In this document: piece after piece, positions 7,526-15,266 of the stretch
How positions within the stretch are numbered: the stretch's first letter is position 1
How the letters are laid out: each line of letters begins with the position of its first letter
Virus record (IMG/VR): IMGVR_UViG_3300046491_000095
Location: 1 to 28,459 of that record
Strand: one strand, 5' to 3'
DNA length: 28,459 nucleotides
DNA from: a virus
Program-made: the position numbers and the translations under genes
The notes under the pieces: generated by a model
The model's database searches: none
The model's input: only the letters and a program-made list of their open reading frames with translations
What the model was told of the DNA's origin: nothing

Positions 7526-8758
7526 ATGACAGGACAAGTGCTTGCCGCATCCAGCTTTACACAGCTGCGGTATATCGTTGAAGCGAGCTGGGGCGTCACG
7601 CCGGTTGCTGGAAATGGCGTTGAGCTGCGCATGACGGGAGAATCGCTCGACTTCAGCCTCACGAAGGGAAGCTCGAACGAAGTCAACAGCTCGCGCCAGG
7701 TGCGCTCGCTCGCGACCACGGACGCTTCCGCCAGCGGCTCCGTGAACATCGAAATGAGCTACGCCGAGTACGACCCGTTCCTCGCGGCCCTGCTCGGTTC
7801 GGCGTGGGTCCAGTACGGCACGAACGGCACCTCGGGCACGATCAGCGCGACCTTCGTGAAGGACGGCACGGGTACCGGCCACGACACGATCACGGCCAGC
7901 GTCGCGACGGCGGGCGCTGACGCGTGGACGCAGCTCAAGAAGGGCGACTACGTCAAGATCACGGGATTCGACCCGGTGGCCGACAACATCGGCGCGAACC
8001 AGGGCCTGATGCTGCAGCTCGACGCCGACGGCACCGCCACGGTCCTGTCGTTCGCGACGGGCTCGGGCATCGTCGCGATGGCGGGCAAGAACATCAAGGT
8101 CTCCAGCGCGCGCCTGAAGATCGGCAACAACATCGGCAGCTTCACGCTGGAGAAGAACTTCACCGACGTGAACCAGTTCTTCAGCTACACGGGCATGTCG
8201 CCGTCGAAGCTGGACCTGTCGCTGCAAACGGGCAGCTTCATCACCGGCTCGCTGGCGTTCGTCGGCTCGCGCGGACAGCGCAAAAACACGACCGTCCTGC
8301 CGGGCGTACCTGTCGCCTCGCAGCCGTACCGCTCGATGTCGGCCGTTGACGGTGTCGCGGATGTGCGCATCGACGGCATCCCCGTCGTGCAGCGCTACAA
8401 CACGTACGTCAAAGAGCTGACGATGTCTTACGACAACCAGCTCGAAGGCCTGAAGGCGCTCGGCAACCTCGGCTCCGTGCAGCTGATGGCGAAGGAAATC
8501 AAGCTCGACGGCGGCATGCAGATCTACCTCGCCGACGGCTCGCTCTATGACGACTTCGTGGCGGGCGTGCAGCACAGCTTCTCGTTCATCGTGAAAGACC
8601 CGGACGGCTTCGGCTACGCATTCGTATTCGACAAGATCGACTTCAACTCGATGCCCGCGCAGGCAAGCGGCAACGGCCAGTCGATCATGCTCGCCGCGAA
8701 GTGGACGGCGCTGATGGGTCCGAACACGAAGAACTCGCTGACCATCTACAAACTTTAA
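7526..8758 (+). CDS. Major tail tube protein
   Basis: This 410-residue beta-rich protein begins ASSFTQLRYIVEASWGVTPVAG, the start pattern of the large phage tail tube family ('x-xLRY-x-x-E-x-x-x-GTTP'). It continues with strands expected of the tube beta-barrel (MTGESLDFSLTKGS; SGSVNIEMSYAEYDPFLAALL) and ends with another tube-like half (about residues 215-405: SFTLEKNFTDVNQFFSYTGM, TGSFITGSLAFVG). Residues about 95-190 look like an inserted beta domain, which would explain a length well above lambda gpV (246). It has its own leader and terminator, fitting a very abundant protein. Hundreds of copies stack as rings around the tape measure protein. Confidence 0.85.
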   Translation: MTGQVLAASSFTQLRYIVEASWGVTPVAGNGVELRMTGESLDFSLTKGSSNEVNSSRQVRSLATTDASASGSVNIEMSYAEYDPFLAALLGSAWVQYGTNGTSGTISATFVKDGTGTGHDTITASVATAGADAWTQLKKGDYVKITGFDPVADNIGANQGLMLQLDADGTATVLSFATGSGIVAMAGKNIKVSSARLKIGNNIGSFTLEKNFTDVNQFFSYTGMSPSKLDLSLQTGSFITGSLAFVGSRGQRKNTTVLPGVPVASQPYRSMSAVDGVADVRIDGIPVVQRYNTYVKELTMSYDNQLEGLKALGNLGSVQLMAKEIKLDGGMQIYLADGSLYDDFVAGVQHSFSFIVKDPDGFGYAFVFDKIDFNSMPAQASGNGQSIMLAAKWTALMGPNTKNSLTIYKL

Positions 8759-8792
8759 AGGCCTTGAGATAAGGCGAATGAAACAGTAGACT

Positions 8793-8825
8793 ACGCCTCG
8801 ATGCTTCGGCTTCGAGGCGTTTTTC
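8793..8825 (+). terminator. Intrinsic terminator after the tail tube gene
   Basis: ACGCCTCGA (8793-8801) pairs with TCGAGGCGT (8812-8820) across a 10-base loop, followed by an uninterrupted T-run to 8825. A small GCCTT/AAGGC hairpin (8761-8775) lies just upstream, right after the stop codon. Confidence 0.8.
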
Positions 8826-8847
8826 AATCTAACAAGGACTGCTACAC

Positions 8848-9258
8848 ATGGACATCTTTGCCCGTTTTGCGACCGACCCGAACAAGGAAGCGGAAGGCAC
8901 CATCATGCCGCTGGACGACAAGACGTCCCTGCGCGTGCGTCGCTTCGCGAATGACGACTACCTCGCGCTGAACCGCACACTGCGCGAGCGCCACAAGGTC
9001 GTTCTGGAAGGCACCGACGCGACGGCGGCGGAAAAGGCCGGGAAGGACATCCTGATCGAGGCGATGGCGAACTGCGTGCTCGTGGGCTGGGAAGGCGTCG
9101 ACTTCAAGGACGCGCCGCTGCCGTACAGCGTCGATAACGCGAAGATGCTGCTGAAGCTCAACGACTTCCGCAACTTCGTGTTTCAGGCCTCGAACAACAT
9201 CGAGAACTACCGCTACGAAAAGCTGGAAACCACCGAAAAAAACTCGTCGGCCGGCTGA
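8848..9258 (+). CDS. Tail assembly chaperone, G-like product
   Basis: This 136-residue protein lies between tail tube and tape measure, the fixed place of the lambda G/GT chaperones. It starts after AAGGA in its leader and has beta strands early (GTIMPLDDKTSLRVRRF), a helical middle (about residues 35-80) and a charged helical end (residues about 95-130). Its final codons read GAA AAA AAC before running on to TGA at 9256. The heptamer A AAA AAC at 9237-9243 is in the phase required for -1 slippage. G-type proteins coat the tape measure protein and recruit tube subunits. The sequence itself is not conserved enough to recognise without the context and the frameshift site. Confidence 0.85.
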   Translation: MDIFARFATDPNKEAEGTIMPLDDKTSLRVRRFANDDYLALNRTLRERHKVVLEGTDATAAEKAGKDILIEAMANCVLVGWEGVDFKDAPLPYSVDNAKMLLKLNDFRNFVFQASNNIENYRYEKLETTEKNSSAG

Positions 9259-9608
9259 CGTGGGATCTGCGGTGGGGCAGCCAGGAGGACTTCCTGCGCG
9301 ACGTGGTGTGGAAGAACAGCGGCAAGATGCCCGCCCCACTCGCAGAAAAGCCCAAGCTGGACGCAGAAGCCGCTGAGTTCTTCGCTGATTTTCGCGCGCT
9401 AAGCTCCGGGCGCGAATACAACGAACTGGGCGCCCAGGCGCTCAAGCTGTCGGAGATCCTGGCGTACTGCGAGCTGCGCCAGATCCACCACCCCGACCAG
9501 CGGCGTGACCTGCTGCAGATGATCCAGGCTATGGACGCGGTGTATGTCAAACACATGATTGACATGCGAAACGGTAAGACCGCGGCCCCGCCACCGGCCC
9601 GAAAATAG
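8848..9608 (+). CDS. Tail assembly chaperone GT-like fusion made by -1 frameshift
   Basis: Reading 8848-9243, slipping back one base at A AAA AAC and continuing from 9243 gives an open frame of 121 more codons to TAG at 9606-9608, for a fusion of about 253 residues. The T-part begins LVGRLTWDLRWGSQEDFLRD, then is helical with ELGAQALKLSEILAY and ends in a Pro/Arg tail. It has no convincing start of its own: GTG at 9303 has AGGAGG only 14 bases upstream, too far. In lambda the T domain of gpGT binds the tube protein while G binds the tape measure. The slippery site, phase and position together make the fusion very likely. Confidence 0.85.
9237..9243 (+). promoter_or_regulatory. -1 ribosomal frameshift site A AAA AAC
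   Basis: The heptamer fits X XXY YYZ with the zero frame reading AAA AAC, the most efficient type of -1 site known in bacteria. The zero-frame stop lies 12 bases further on. A short possible stem (9246-9250 with 9255-9259) begins 2 bases downstream, which is closer and weaker than usual stimulatory structures. Confidence 0.85.
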
Positions 9609-9635
9609 CGCCAGCCTTCGCGGCTGGCGTTTTTT
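9609..9635 (+). terminator. Intrinsic terminator between GT and the tape measure gene
   Basis: CGCCAGCC (9609-9616) and GGCTGGCG (9622-9629) form a perfect 8-bp stem with loop TTCGC, followed by six Ts (9630-9635). It begins at the base after the GT stop codon. Confidence 0.88.
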
Positions 9636-9685
9636 CGTCTACACACCGATAATGCGGACTACTAAACGGTGGTCAGGGGCGGGTC

Positions 9686-12600
9686 ATGGCTGAACAGGCA
9701 GGCGGTGTAGCACTCGTAGCGACGCTGGACTACGGTCCCGCGCTTGCCGCCCTGCGCGAGTTCCAGAAGGCCGTCACGGAGGTAGAGAACTCCGGCGCGC
9801 AGATCAGTAAGCTGCAGGACGACATGCTGCGCGTGAACGCGCGCCTGCAGGAGAACGTCGCCGCGCAGCAGGCTTCCGCCGCCGAGATGGAAGTCCTGAT
9901 CCAGAAGACCAACCAGCTGACCGCCGCGCAGGACAAGGAAGCGGGCGAGGCCGACAAGGCGAACCGCGCGCAGGCGAACGCCATGCGCGCGCAGATCAAG
10001 GACGCCGAGTACCTGAACAAGACGCTGGAGCAGCGTCAGCAGATCCTCGCGCGGATCTCGGCCTCGCTGAAGGGCCAGGATGTGTCGGAGCTGCAGCCCA
10101 AGCAGGCAGAAGTCCTGGCCGCACGCTACGGGCAGCTCGCGGTCACCGAGTACGCGGGCGGCGGTCTCGCGCAGGCGTCGCTCGCGCAGCAGCGTATCGC
10201 CGAGCAGGAGGCGCTCGCGCAGCAGGAGCGGCGCATGAAGCAGGCGAAGCTCGCGGATGACGCGCAGGCCGCCCTGCTGGAAAAGCAACTGGCCGCCGAT
10301 ACGGCCGCTGCGCAGATCGCCAGCGACCAGGCGATCCTGGCTGAGCGTGAGGAAGCCGCCGTCGCGCAGAAGAAGCTCACGGCAGCGCGCATTGCCGATA
10401 ACCAGCAGGCTGCCTTGCTGGAAAAGCAGCTTGCGGCTGATGCAGCGACCGCACAGATCGCTGCCGACCAGGCGATTCTCGCCGAGCGTGAGGAAGCCGC
10501 CGTCGCGCAGAAGCGCCTGAATGCTGCCCGCCTTGCGGACGACGCGCAGGTCGTGCTGCTGGAAAAGGAAATCGCCGCGGGTGAAGCCGCTGCGCGGGTG
10601 ACGGCTGACCAGGCGATTCTCGCCGAACGCGCCGAACGCGTCGCAGCAGAGGCTGCGCTGGCGGCCGCACGCCTTGCCGATGACGAACAGGTCGCGCTGC
10701 TGGAAAAGGCGATCTACGCGCTCGAAGTCGAAAACATCAAGGAGCGTGACCGGCTGATCCTCGCCGAGCAGGCCGAGTACCTCGCCGCGCAGAAGCGCGC
10801 AGCGTCCGAACAGGCTGCGGTTGAAGCGGCGCGCGCTGCCGAGATCAAGCGCAGCGCGGATTACGAGACGTCGACGGTCAGCTCGAAGATGAAGATGCTG
10901 AAGTCGATTGCGGAAGCCGAGAAGATGAGCGGCCCGCTGTCGCAGAACCCGTCGGTAGCCTCGCTGTTCCCGACCTCGGCGCTGTCCGACTACGCGATGA
11001 TCGGCGCGGGTGCGGATGCGTACCACAAGTTCCGCATGGAGCTGGAAGCCGTCGGCAAGGGTGCCGCGAGCGCCGCGACGGGCATCAAGGCCACCGCGCA
11101 GGAAGCGCGCGAAGTGGTGACCATCGCTAAGGACGTCGGCACTGGCGAGTGGGGTCGCTTCACGTCCTCGTTCGTGCGGCTGCTGACGCTCTCGGGCACC
11201 TTCGACGGAATCCTCGGGCCGCTCGGGCTTGCCATCGGCGCGGTGGGCACGGGTGTGGCGATTCTCGGGCTGGCGGCCGTCAAGGGCGCCGAAGAGCAGA
11301 ACAAGCTGAACCTCGCGCTCGCGATGACGGGCAACTACGCCGGTACCACGGTCGAAGGGCTCGAACAGATCGCACACGCTGCGACCTCGATGGGCGGCAC
11401 GATCGGTGAGGCGAAGGAAGTCGTCGCGCAGCTGGCCGAGACAGGCAAGTTCACCAGCGGCCAGATCCTGAACATCGCGACGGCCGTAGTCGAGCTGGGC
11501 CATGCCGGCGGCGACACGAGCAAGGTGCTGCGCGAGTTCCAGTCGCTCGCGCAAGACCCGCTGACCGCGACCGAGCGTTCGGTCGGCGCGCTCACGATGG
11601 CGCTCGCCAAGCTCAACGAGCAGTACCACTTCCTGACCGACGAGCAGTACGAAGAGGTGCGGCTGCTGGAGAAGTCCGGGCAGACTCAGGAAGCGGCGCG
11701 CGTGGCGACTGAGCTGTACGCGGAAGCCGTCCAGGAGCGCGCCAAGCAGGTGGTCGAGGCGCAGGGGTGGATTCTGCAGGGCTGGCACGCCATCAAGGAA
11801 GGTGCGAGCGCAGCGTGGGACGCGATGATGGGGCTGGGGCGCGACGTCGGCACCTCGGGCCGCATCGCGCAGCTCGAAGCCCAGATCAAGGGCGCGCAGG
11901 CCACACAAGGTGGACCGTTTGCCGCAGGCCCCGGCGAGGCGGGCTATGTCGACACGGACGCGATCAAGAGCGAGCTGGCGAGTCTGTACGAGCAACGCCG
12001 GCTGGAAACCGCGGATGCCGCCAAGCAGTCGGAGAAGGCTCAGAGCGATGCCGCGCTGATCGCGGCGACCGCGTGGCATGACCGCTTCGACCAGAAGTTC
12101 TGGAGTCCTGCGCAAAAACGTGCCGCCGAAATCGCCGAGTACTACAAGGCGATTGACCCGCTGCGCAAGGCGGGCAAGATCGATGAGGCGACGATCGCCT
12201 CGGACATCGCCAACATCAACGCGAAGTACCACGACAAGGCGCCCAAGCGCGGTCACATTGACCCGACCGATTACGAGGCGGCCAAGGTACAGGCGACGCT
12301 CGACGCCGACGCAGTCAAGCAGGCGCAGCAGCTGCTTAACCTGCGCAAGCAGATCGGCCTGTACGTCACGGATGAGAACCGCCAGCACCTGCTCACGCTG
12401 CAGGCGCAGGCAGAGATCAGCGCATACGACGCCCAGCGTGAGAAGATCCTCAAGGACATCAAAAACGCGGATCGCAACGGCAATCCGAACAGCAAGCAGC
12501 ATCTGGTCGAGGAACTCGACACGCTGGAGCGCCAGCACCGCTCGAAGATGGACAACCTCGAACTCGACTTCGAGGCGCAGACCGTCGCGCTGAACATGCA

Positions 12601-14200
12601 GCGCGCGCTGACCAACATCGCCACCGTCGAGCAGGCGCGCACGCAGATCCTGACGGCGCAGGACGCACTATGGGGGAACGCTGCCAGCCAGCAGGATGAC
12701 ATCCTGACGCAGATGTACGAGGCGGTGGCGGTCCAGAAGGCGCAGTACGAGCAGGCCAAGCAGATGGTCGCGCTGGGGGACTCGCGCGCGTCGCAGGAAG
12801 AGATCGCGTACGCGCGGCAGGCCAACACGCTGTCGCTCGCCCGGCAGCTGTTTGACATCGAGCAGCAGCGTCAGAAACTGCTGATGGACAACGCGTTCTC
12901 GCTGCAGAACGTGTACCAGCAGACGCTCAACGCGGTGGACGCGCAGATCTCCGCGCTGGAGAAGTCGCGCACCACCCTCGCCGACCAGGCCGTCACGGGC
13001 TTCAGCTCGGGGCTCGGCAAGGCGAATGATTCGCTGTTCCAGTCGTTCAAGGAAAAGAAGACGGCGGACGCGTACACGTTGCAGAACTTCACCGGCAACA
13101 TCGGCGGCGGCATCTACGACTCGATCACGCAATCGCTGTCCAAGGAGCTGACCGAGTCAACGCTCAAGGGCTTCCAGGGTCTTCTGAAGGCGACGGGCGC
13201 GGTGTCGATCGCGGACGCCGCGCGCGAGAAGGCGCAGCAGGATCTGGCACTGAACACCGCGTCGATGACGGAATCGCTGGGCGTGACGATCCCTGACCTG
13301 TTGCGCAAGCAGCTCGGCTACATGGACGGCACGCTGACGCCGACCGGGCCGGTGGGCAATGCCGCCGTCCCCGGCGGCCACGGGGCACTCTCCCAGGCCG
13401 ACCAGAATGCGCAGAACGGTGTGATCGGGCAGGCCGACTTCACCCGCGCCACCGGCAAGCCTTCGGACATCAGCAACGCAACCTCCGCGCTGCAGACGTT
13501 TGGCAAAGAGTCCGATTCAACGCTCAGCCAGTTCGGCCTGACGGCATCGAGCGCTGCGAGCCTGCTCTACACGGGCGTGGTGGCCGCGACCTCGGGCAGC
13601 TCGAAGGCGATCAAGAACTACGTGATCTACGCGACCGCGCAGCTGCTCGAACTGTATGCGATCCAGAAGCTCGTAGGCCTGATCGGCGCCGCAGCGGGGG
13701 GTGCAGGCGCCGCCGCTGGCGAAGGGGTGCAGGTCGGCGCGGTCGCCACGCCCACTGTCACCTCCACACCGCTCTATGCCGACGGTGTCGCGAGCGTCGA
13801 CAAGGACGGCTACATCACCGCGCCGGGCGGCCCGAAGGACGACCGCGGCCTCGCGTGGCTATCCAACGGCGAGTCGGTGCTCACGGCTGCCGCCACCAAG
13901 TACTACGGCGCCGACCGCATCGCGCGCATGAACAAGATGCAGCTGCCGCGCTTTGCCGACGGACGGGTCGGTGCGGGCGCCGGTAGCGGCGTTTCAGGCG
14001 GCGGCAACGTGTACATCGACATGAACTTCGCGAGCGGCGGCGGCAGCAGCACGGACGGCAAGGCGGGCGTGTCGGACGCCGCGCAGAACGGCCAGATGGC
14101 GCGCGATCTCGAATCGGCCGTGCTGAAGGTGATCTCGAAATACTCCCAGCCTGGTGGTGCGGTCTACACCACCATTCGCCAGATTGCAGGACGACCCTAA
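9686..14200 (+). CDS. Tail tape measure protein
   Basis: At 1504 residues this is the longest gene here, placed between the GT chaperone and the M-like gene. The first 450 residues are almost wholly charged Ala/Gln/Glu/Lys helix. Residues 190-377 are four consecutive 47-residue repeats of the type ADDAQ-x-x-LLEK ... DQAILAER. A hydrophobic segment follows (about 507-531, GPLGLAIGAVGTGVAILGLAA), then a lambda-H-like TMP domain (about 530-700), further coiled coil (about 850-1120), a second hydrophobic region (about 1292-1345), and a Gly-rich end that closes with a helix and QPGGAVYTTIRQIAGRP. Such proteins set tail length and reach the host membrane during DNA entry. Using about 0.15 nm per residue, known from lambda-type tails, a tail of roughly 225 nm would be expected. 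Confidence 0.95.
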   Translation: MAEQAGGVALVATLDYGPALAALREFQKAVTEVENSGAQISKLQDDMLRVNARLQENVAAQQASAAEMEVLIQKTNQLTAAQDKEAGEADKANRAQANAMRAQIKDAEYLNKTLEQRQQILARISASLKGQDVSELQPKQAEVLAARYGQLAVTEYAGGGLAQASLAQQRIAEQEALAQQERRMKQAKLADDAQAALLEKQLAADTAAAQIASDQAILAEREEAAVAQKKLTAARIADNQQAALLEKQLAADAATAQIAADQAILAEREEAAVAQKRLNAARLADDAQVVLLEKEIAAGEAAARVTADQAILAERAERVAAEAALAAARLADDEQVALLEKAIYALEVENIKERDRLILAEQAEYLAAQKRAASEQAAVEAARAAEIKRSADYETSTVSSKMKMLKSIAEAEKMSGPLSQNPSVASLFPTSALSDYAMIGAGADAYHKFRMELEAVGKGAASAATGIKATAQEAREVVTIAKDVGTGEWGRFTSSFVRLLTLSGTFDGILGPLGLAIGAVGTGVAILGLAAVKGAEEQNKLNLALAMTGNYAGTTVEGLEQIAHAATSMGGTIGEAKEVVAQLAETGKFTSGQILNIATAVVELGHAGGDTSKVLREFQSLAQDPLTATERSVGALTMALAKLNEQYHFLTDEQYEEVRLLEKSGQTQEAARVATELYAEAVQERAKQVVEAQGWILQGWHAIKEGASAAWDAMMGLGRDVGTSGRIAQLEAQIKGAQATQGGPFAAGPGEAGYVDTDAIKSELASLYEQRRLETADAAKQSEKAQSDAALIAATAWHDRFDQKFWSPAQKRAAEIAEYYKAIDPLRKAGKIDEATIASDIANINAKYHDKAPKRGHIDPTDYEAAKVQATLDADAVKQAQQLLNLRKQIGLYVTDENRQHLLTLQAQAEISAYDAQREKILKDIKNADRNGNPNSKQHLVEELDTLERQHRSKMDNLELDFEAQTVALNMQRALTNIATVEQARTQILTAQDALWGNAASQQDDILTQMYEAVAVQKAQYEQAKQMVALGDSRASQEEIAYARQANTLSLARQLFDIEQQRQKLLMDNAFSLQNVYQQTLNAVDAQISALEKSRTTLADQAVTGFSSGLGKANDSLFQSFKEKKTADAYTLQNFTGNIGGGIYDSITQSLSKELTESTLKGFQGLLKATGAVSIADAAREKAQQDLALNTASMTESLGVTIPDLLRKQLGYMDGTLTPTGPVGNAAVPGGHGALSQADQNAQNGVIGQADFTRATGKPSDISNATSALQTFGKESDSTLSQFGLTASSAASLLYTGVVAATSGSSKAIKNYVIYATAQLLELYAIQKLVGLIGAAAGGAGAAAGEGVQVGAVATPTVTSTPLYADGVASVDKDGYITAPGGPKDDRGLAWLSNGESVLTAAATKYYGADRIARMNKMQLPRFADGRVGAGAGSGVSGGGNVYIDMNFASGGGSSTDGKAGVSDAAQNGQMARDLESAVLKVISKYSQPGGAVYTTIRQIAGRP
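10253..10816 (+). repeat. Four tandem 141-bp (47-residue) repeats in the tape measure gene
   Basis: The units run 10253-10393, 10394-10534, 10535-10675 and 10676-10816. Units 1 and 2 are most alike: a 30-base stretch starting at 10343 recurs identically at 10484, exactly 141 bases later. Units 3 and 4 have diverged but keep LLEK, ILAE and the boundary AARLADD. No residue is inserted or lost between units, so helical phase is kept. Confidence 0.85.
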
Positions 14201-14551
14201 ATGGCAGACCTCGAAATTTACGACTGGTTTTGCACCTACGGCGCGACCAACTCCGTCACGCCGAACGTGCTCTCCGCGCAGTTCGGCGACGGCTACTCGC
14301 AGGATGTGCCGAACGGGATCAACACCACGGCCGACTCGTGGGACATCACGTCGCGCCTGTCGCCGAGCGACGCCGACGACGCGTTCGAGTTCCTGCGCCG
14401 GCAAGGCGGCACTAGGCGCTTCTGGTGGCTGCCGCCGCGCTACGCCGACCCGATCAAGGTGAAGACCAAAGGCGCCTTCAAGAAGAACGAAGAGAGCTGG
14501 GGCTTCGTCGTTGTCTCGGCCACCTTCGTGCAGTGTTTCGACCCGGACTGA
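14201..14551 (+). CDS. Minor tail protein, lambda gpM-like
   Basis: This 116-residue protein starts at the base after the tape measure stop. The arrangement LSAQFGDGYSQDVPNGINT, then a W-D strand (DSWDITSRLSP), a helix (DDAFEFLRRQGG), a FWWLPP turn and a final strand region is characteristic of the M family of tail-tip assembly proteins: the 'FGDGY-x-Q-x-x-x-x-GIN' start and an aromatic 'P-P' loop are the marks. In lambda M adds to the J/I/L/K tip initiator. The order H-M-L-K-I-J is kept here. Confidence 0.9.
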   Translation: MADLEIYDWFCTYGATNSVTPNVLSAQFGDGYSQDVPNGINTTADSWDITSRLSPSDADDAFEFLRRQGGTRRFWWLPPRYADPIKVKTKGAFKKNEESWGFVVVSATFVQCFDPD

Positions 14552-14561
14552 GGACTGACAC

Positions 14562-15266
14562 ATGACCACCGCCAACACCATCAACGCCGAGTGCATGCGG
14601 CTCGCGCCCGACGCACTGATCGAGCTGTACCTGCTCGACCTCAATCCGATCGGGCTCGCTTCCGTGCAGTACTTCCATTGCGGCACCAACGAGTTCCGCC
14701 AGCCGATCGTGTTTCAGGGCATCACCTACCAGCCGTACCCGGTCAACGTGACGGGCTTCGAACTGAACGGGCAGGGGCAGATGCCCACACCCGGCCTGGT
14801 GGTGTCCAACGTGAACGGCGCGATCTCGCAAACCATCATGCAGTATCAGGACATGGTGGGTGCCAAGCTCACGCGCAAGCGCACCTTCCGCAAGTTCCTC
14901 GACGGCATGCCCGACGCGAACCCGACCCAGGAGTTCCCGCAGGACGTCTTCTACCTCGGCCGCAAGACGGCTGAGAGTGACGACGTGGTGGCCTTCGACC
15001 TCGTCAGCTCGCTGGATCTGACGGGCATCACGCTGCCCAACCGGCAGGTCATCCAGAACAGCTGCCCGTGGGTCTACAAGAGTTCCGAGTGCAGCTGGGT
15101 GCCCATCGCGGGCTTCTATTTCGACATCAACGACCAGCCCGTCGCGCTACCGGGCGCGGACATCTGCGGCAAGCGGCTGGACAGCTGCAAATGCCGTTTC
15201 GCCCACTTTGGCGCGAACCCTGACCTGCCGTTCGGCGGCTTTCCTGGAGCACGACGCTATGTCTGA
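14562..15266 (+). CDS. Minor tail protein, lambda gpL-like, with Fe-S cysteine set
   Basis: This 234-residue protein starts with a short helix and the strand ELYLLDL. It has the family pattern of a first beta domain (residues 20-160) containing IVFQGITYQPYPV, then a Cys-rich C-terminal domain. Cys168, Cys177, Cys202 and Cys209 are spaced 9, 25 and 7 residues apart (Cys211 is extra). Lambda gpL carries a 4Fe-4S cluster in its C-terminal domain with a very similar four-cysteine layout, so cluster binding is likely here too. It sits between M and K and overlaps the next gene by 8 bases. Confidence 0.92.
   Translation: MTTANTINAECMRLAPDALIELYLLDLNPIGLASVQYFHCGTNEFRQPIVFQGITYQPYPVNVTGFELNGQGQMPTPGLVVSNVNGAISQTIMQYQDMVGAKLTRKRTFRKFLDGMPDANPTQEFPQDVFYLGRKTAESDDVVAFDLVSSLDLTGITLPNRQVIQNSCPWVYKSSECSWVPIAGFYFDINDQPVALPGADICGKRLDSCKCRFAHFGANPDLPFGGFPGARRYV

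Noticed and set aside
9303-9608. Independent T-like gene starting at GTG 9303
   Set aside because: The Shine-Dalgarno-like AGGAGG is 14 bases away, and the open frame extends upstream to a perfect slippery heptamer. Expression as a GT fusion explains it better.
9648-9653. GATAAT as a promoter -10 box between terminator and tape measure gene
   Set aside because: It matches five of six bases, but no -35-like hexamer lies 16-18 bases upstream; that region is the terminator stem.
9662-12538. A 958-codon open frame on the - strand opposite the tape measure gene
   Set aside because: It mirrors high-GC codon bias: the repeated Ala/Glu/Lys codons of the + strand gene leave few stops in that antisense frame. 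The protein is Arg/Leu/Val-rich and low in complexity, with no start signals. The same holds for long antisense frames at 3377-4612, 7475-8827, 17387-18718 and 20793-22235.
15208-15258. TTG at 15208 as the start of the K-like gene
   Set aside because: It would add 17 residues that overlap L coding sequence; ATG 15259 starts right where K proteins begin and keeps a short overlap.
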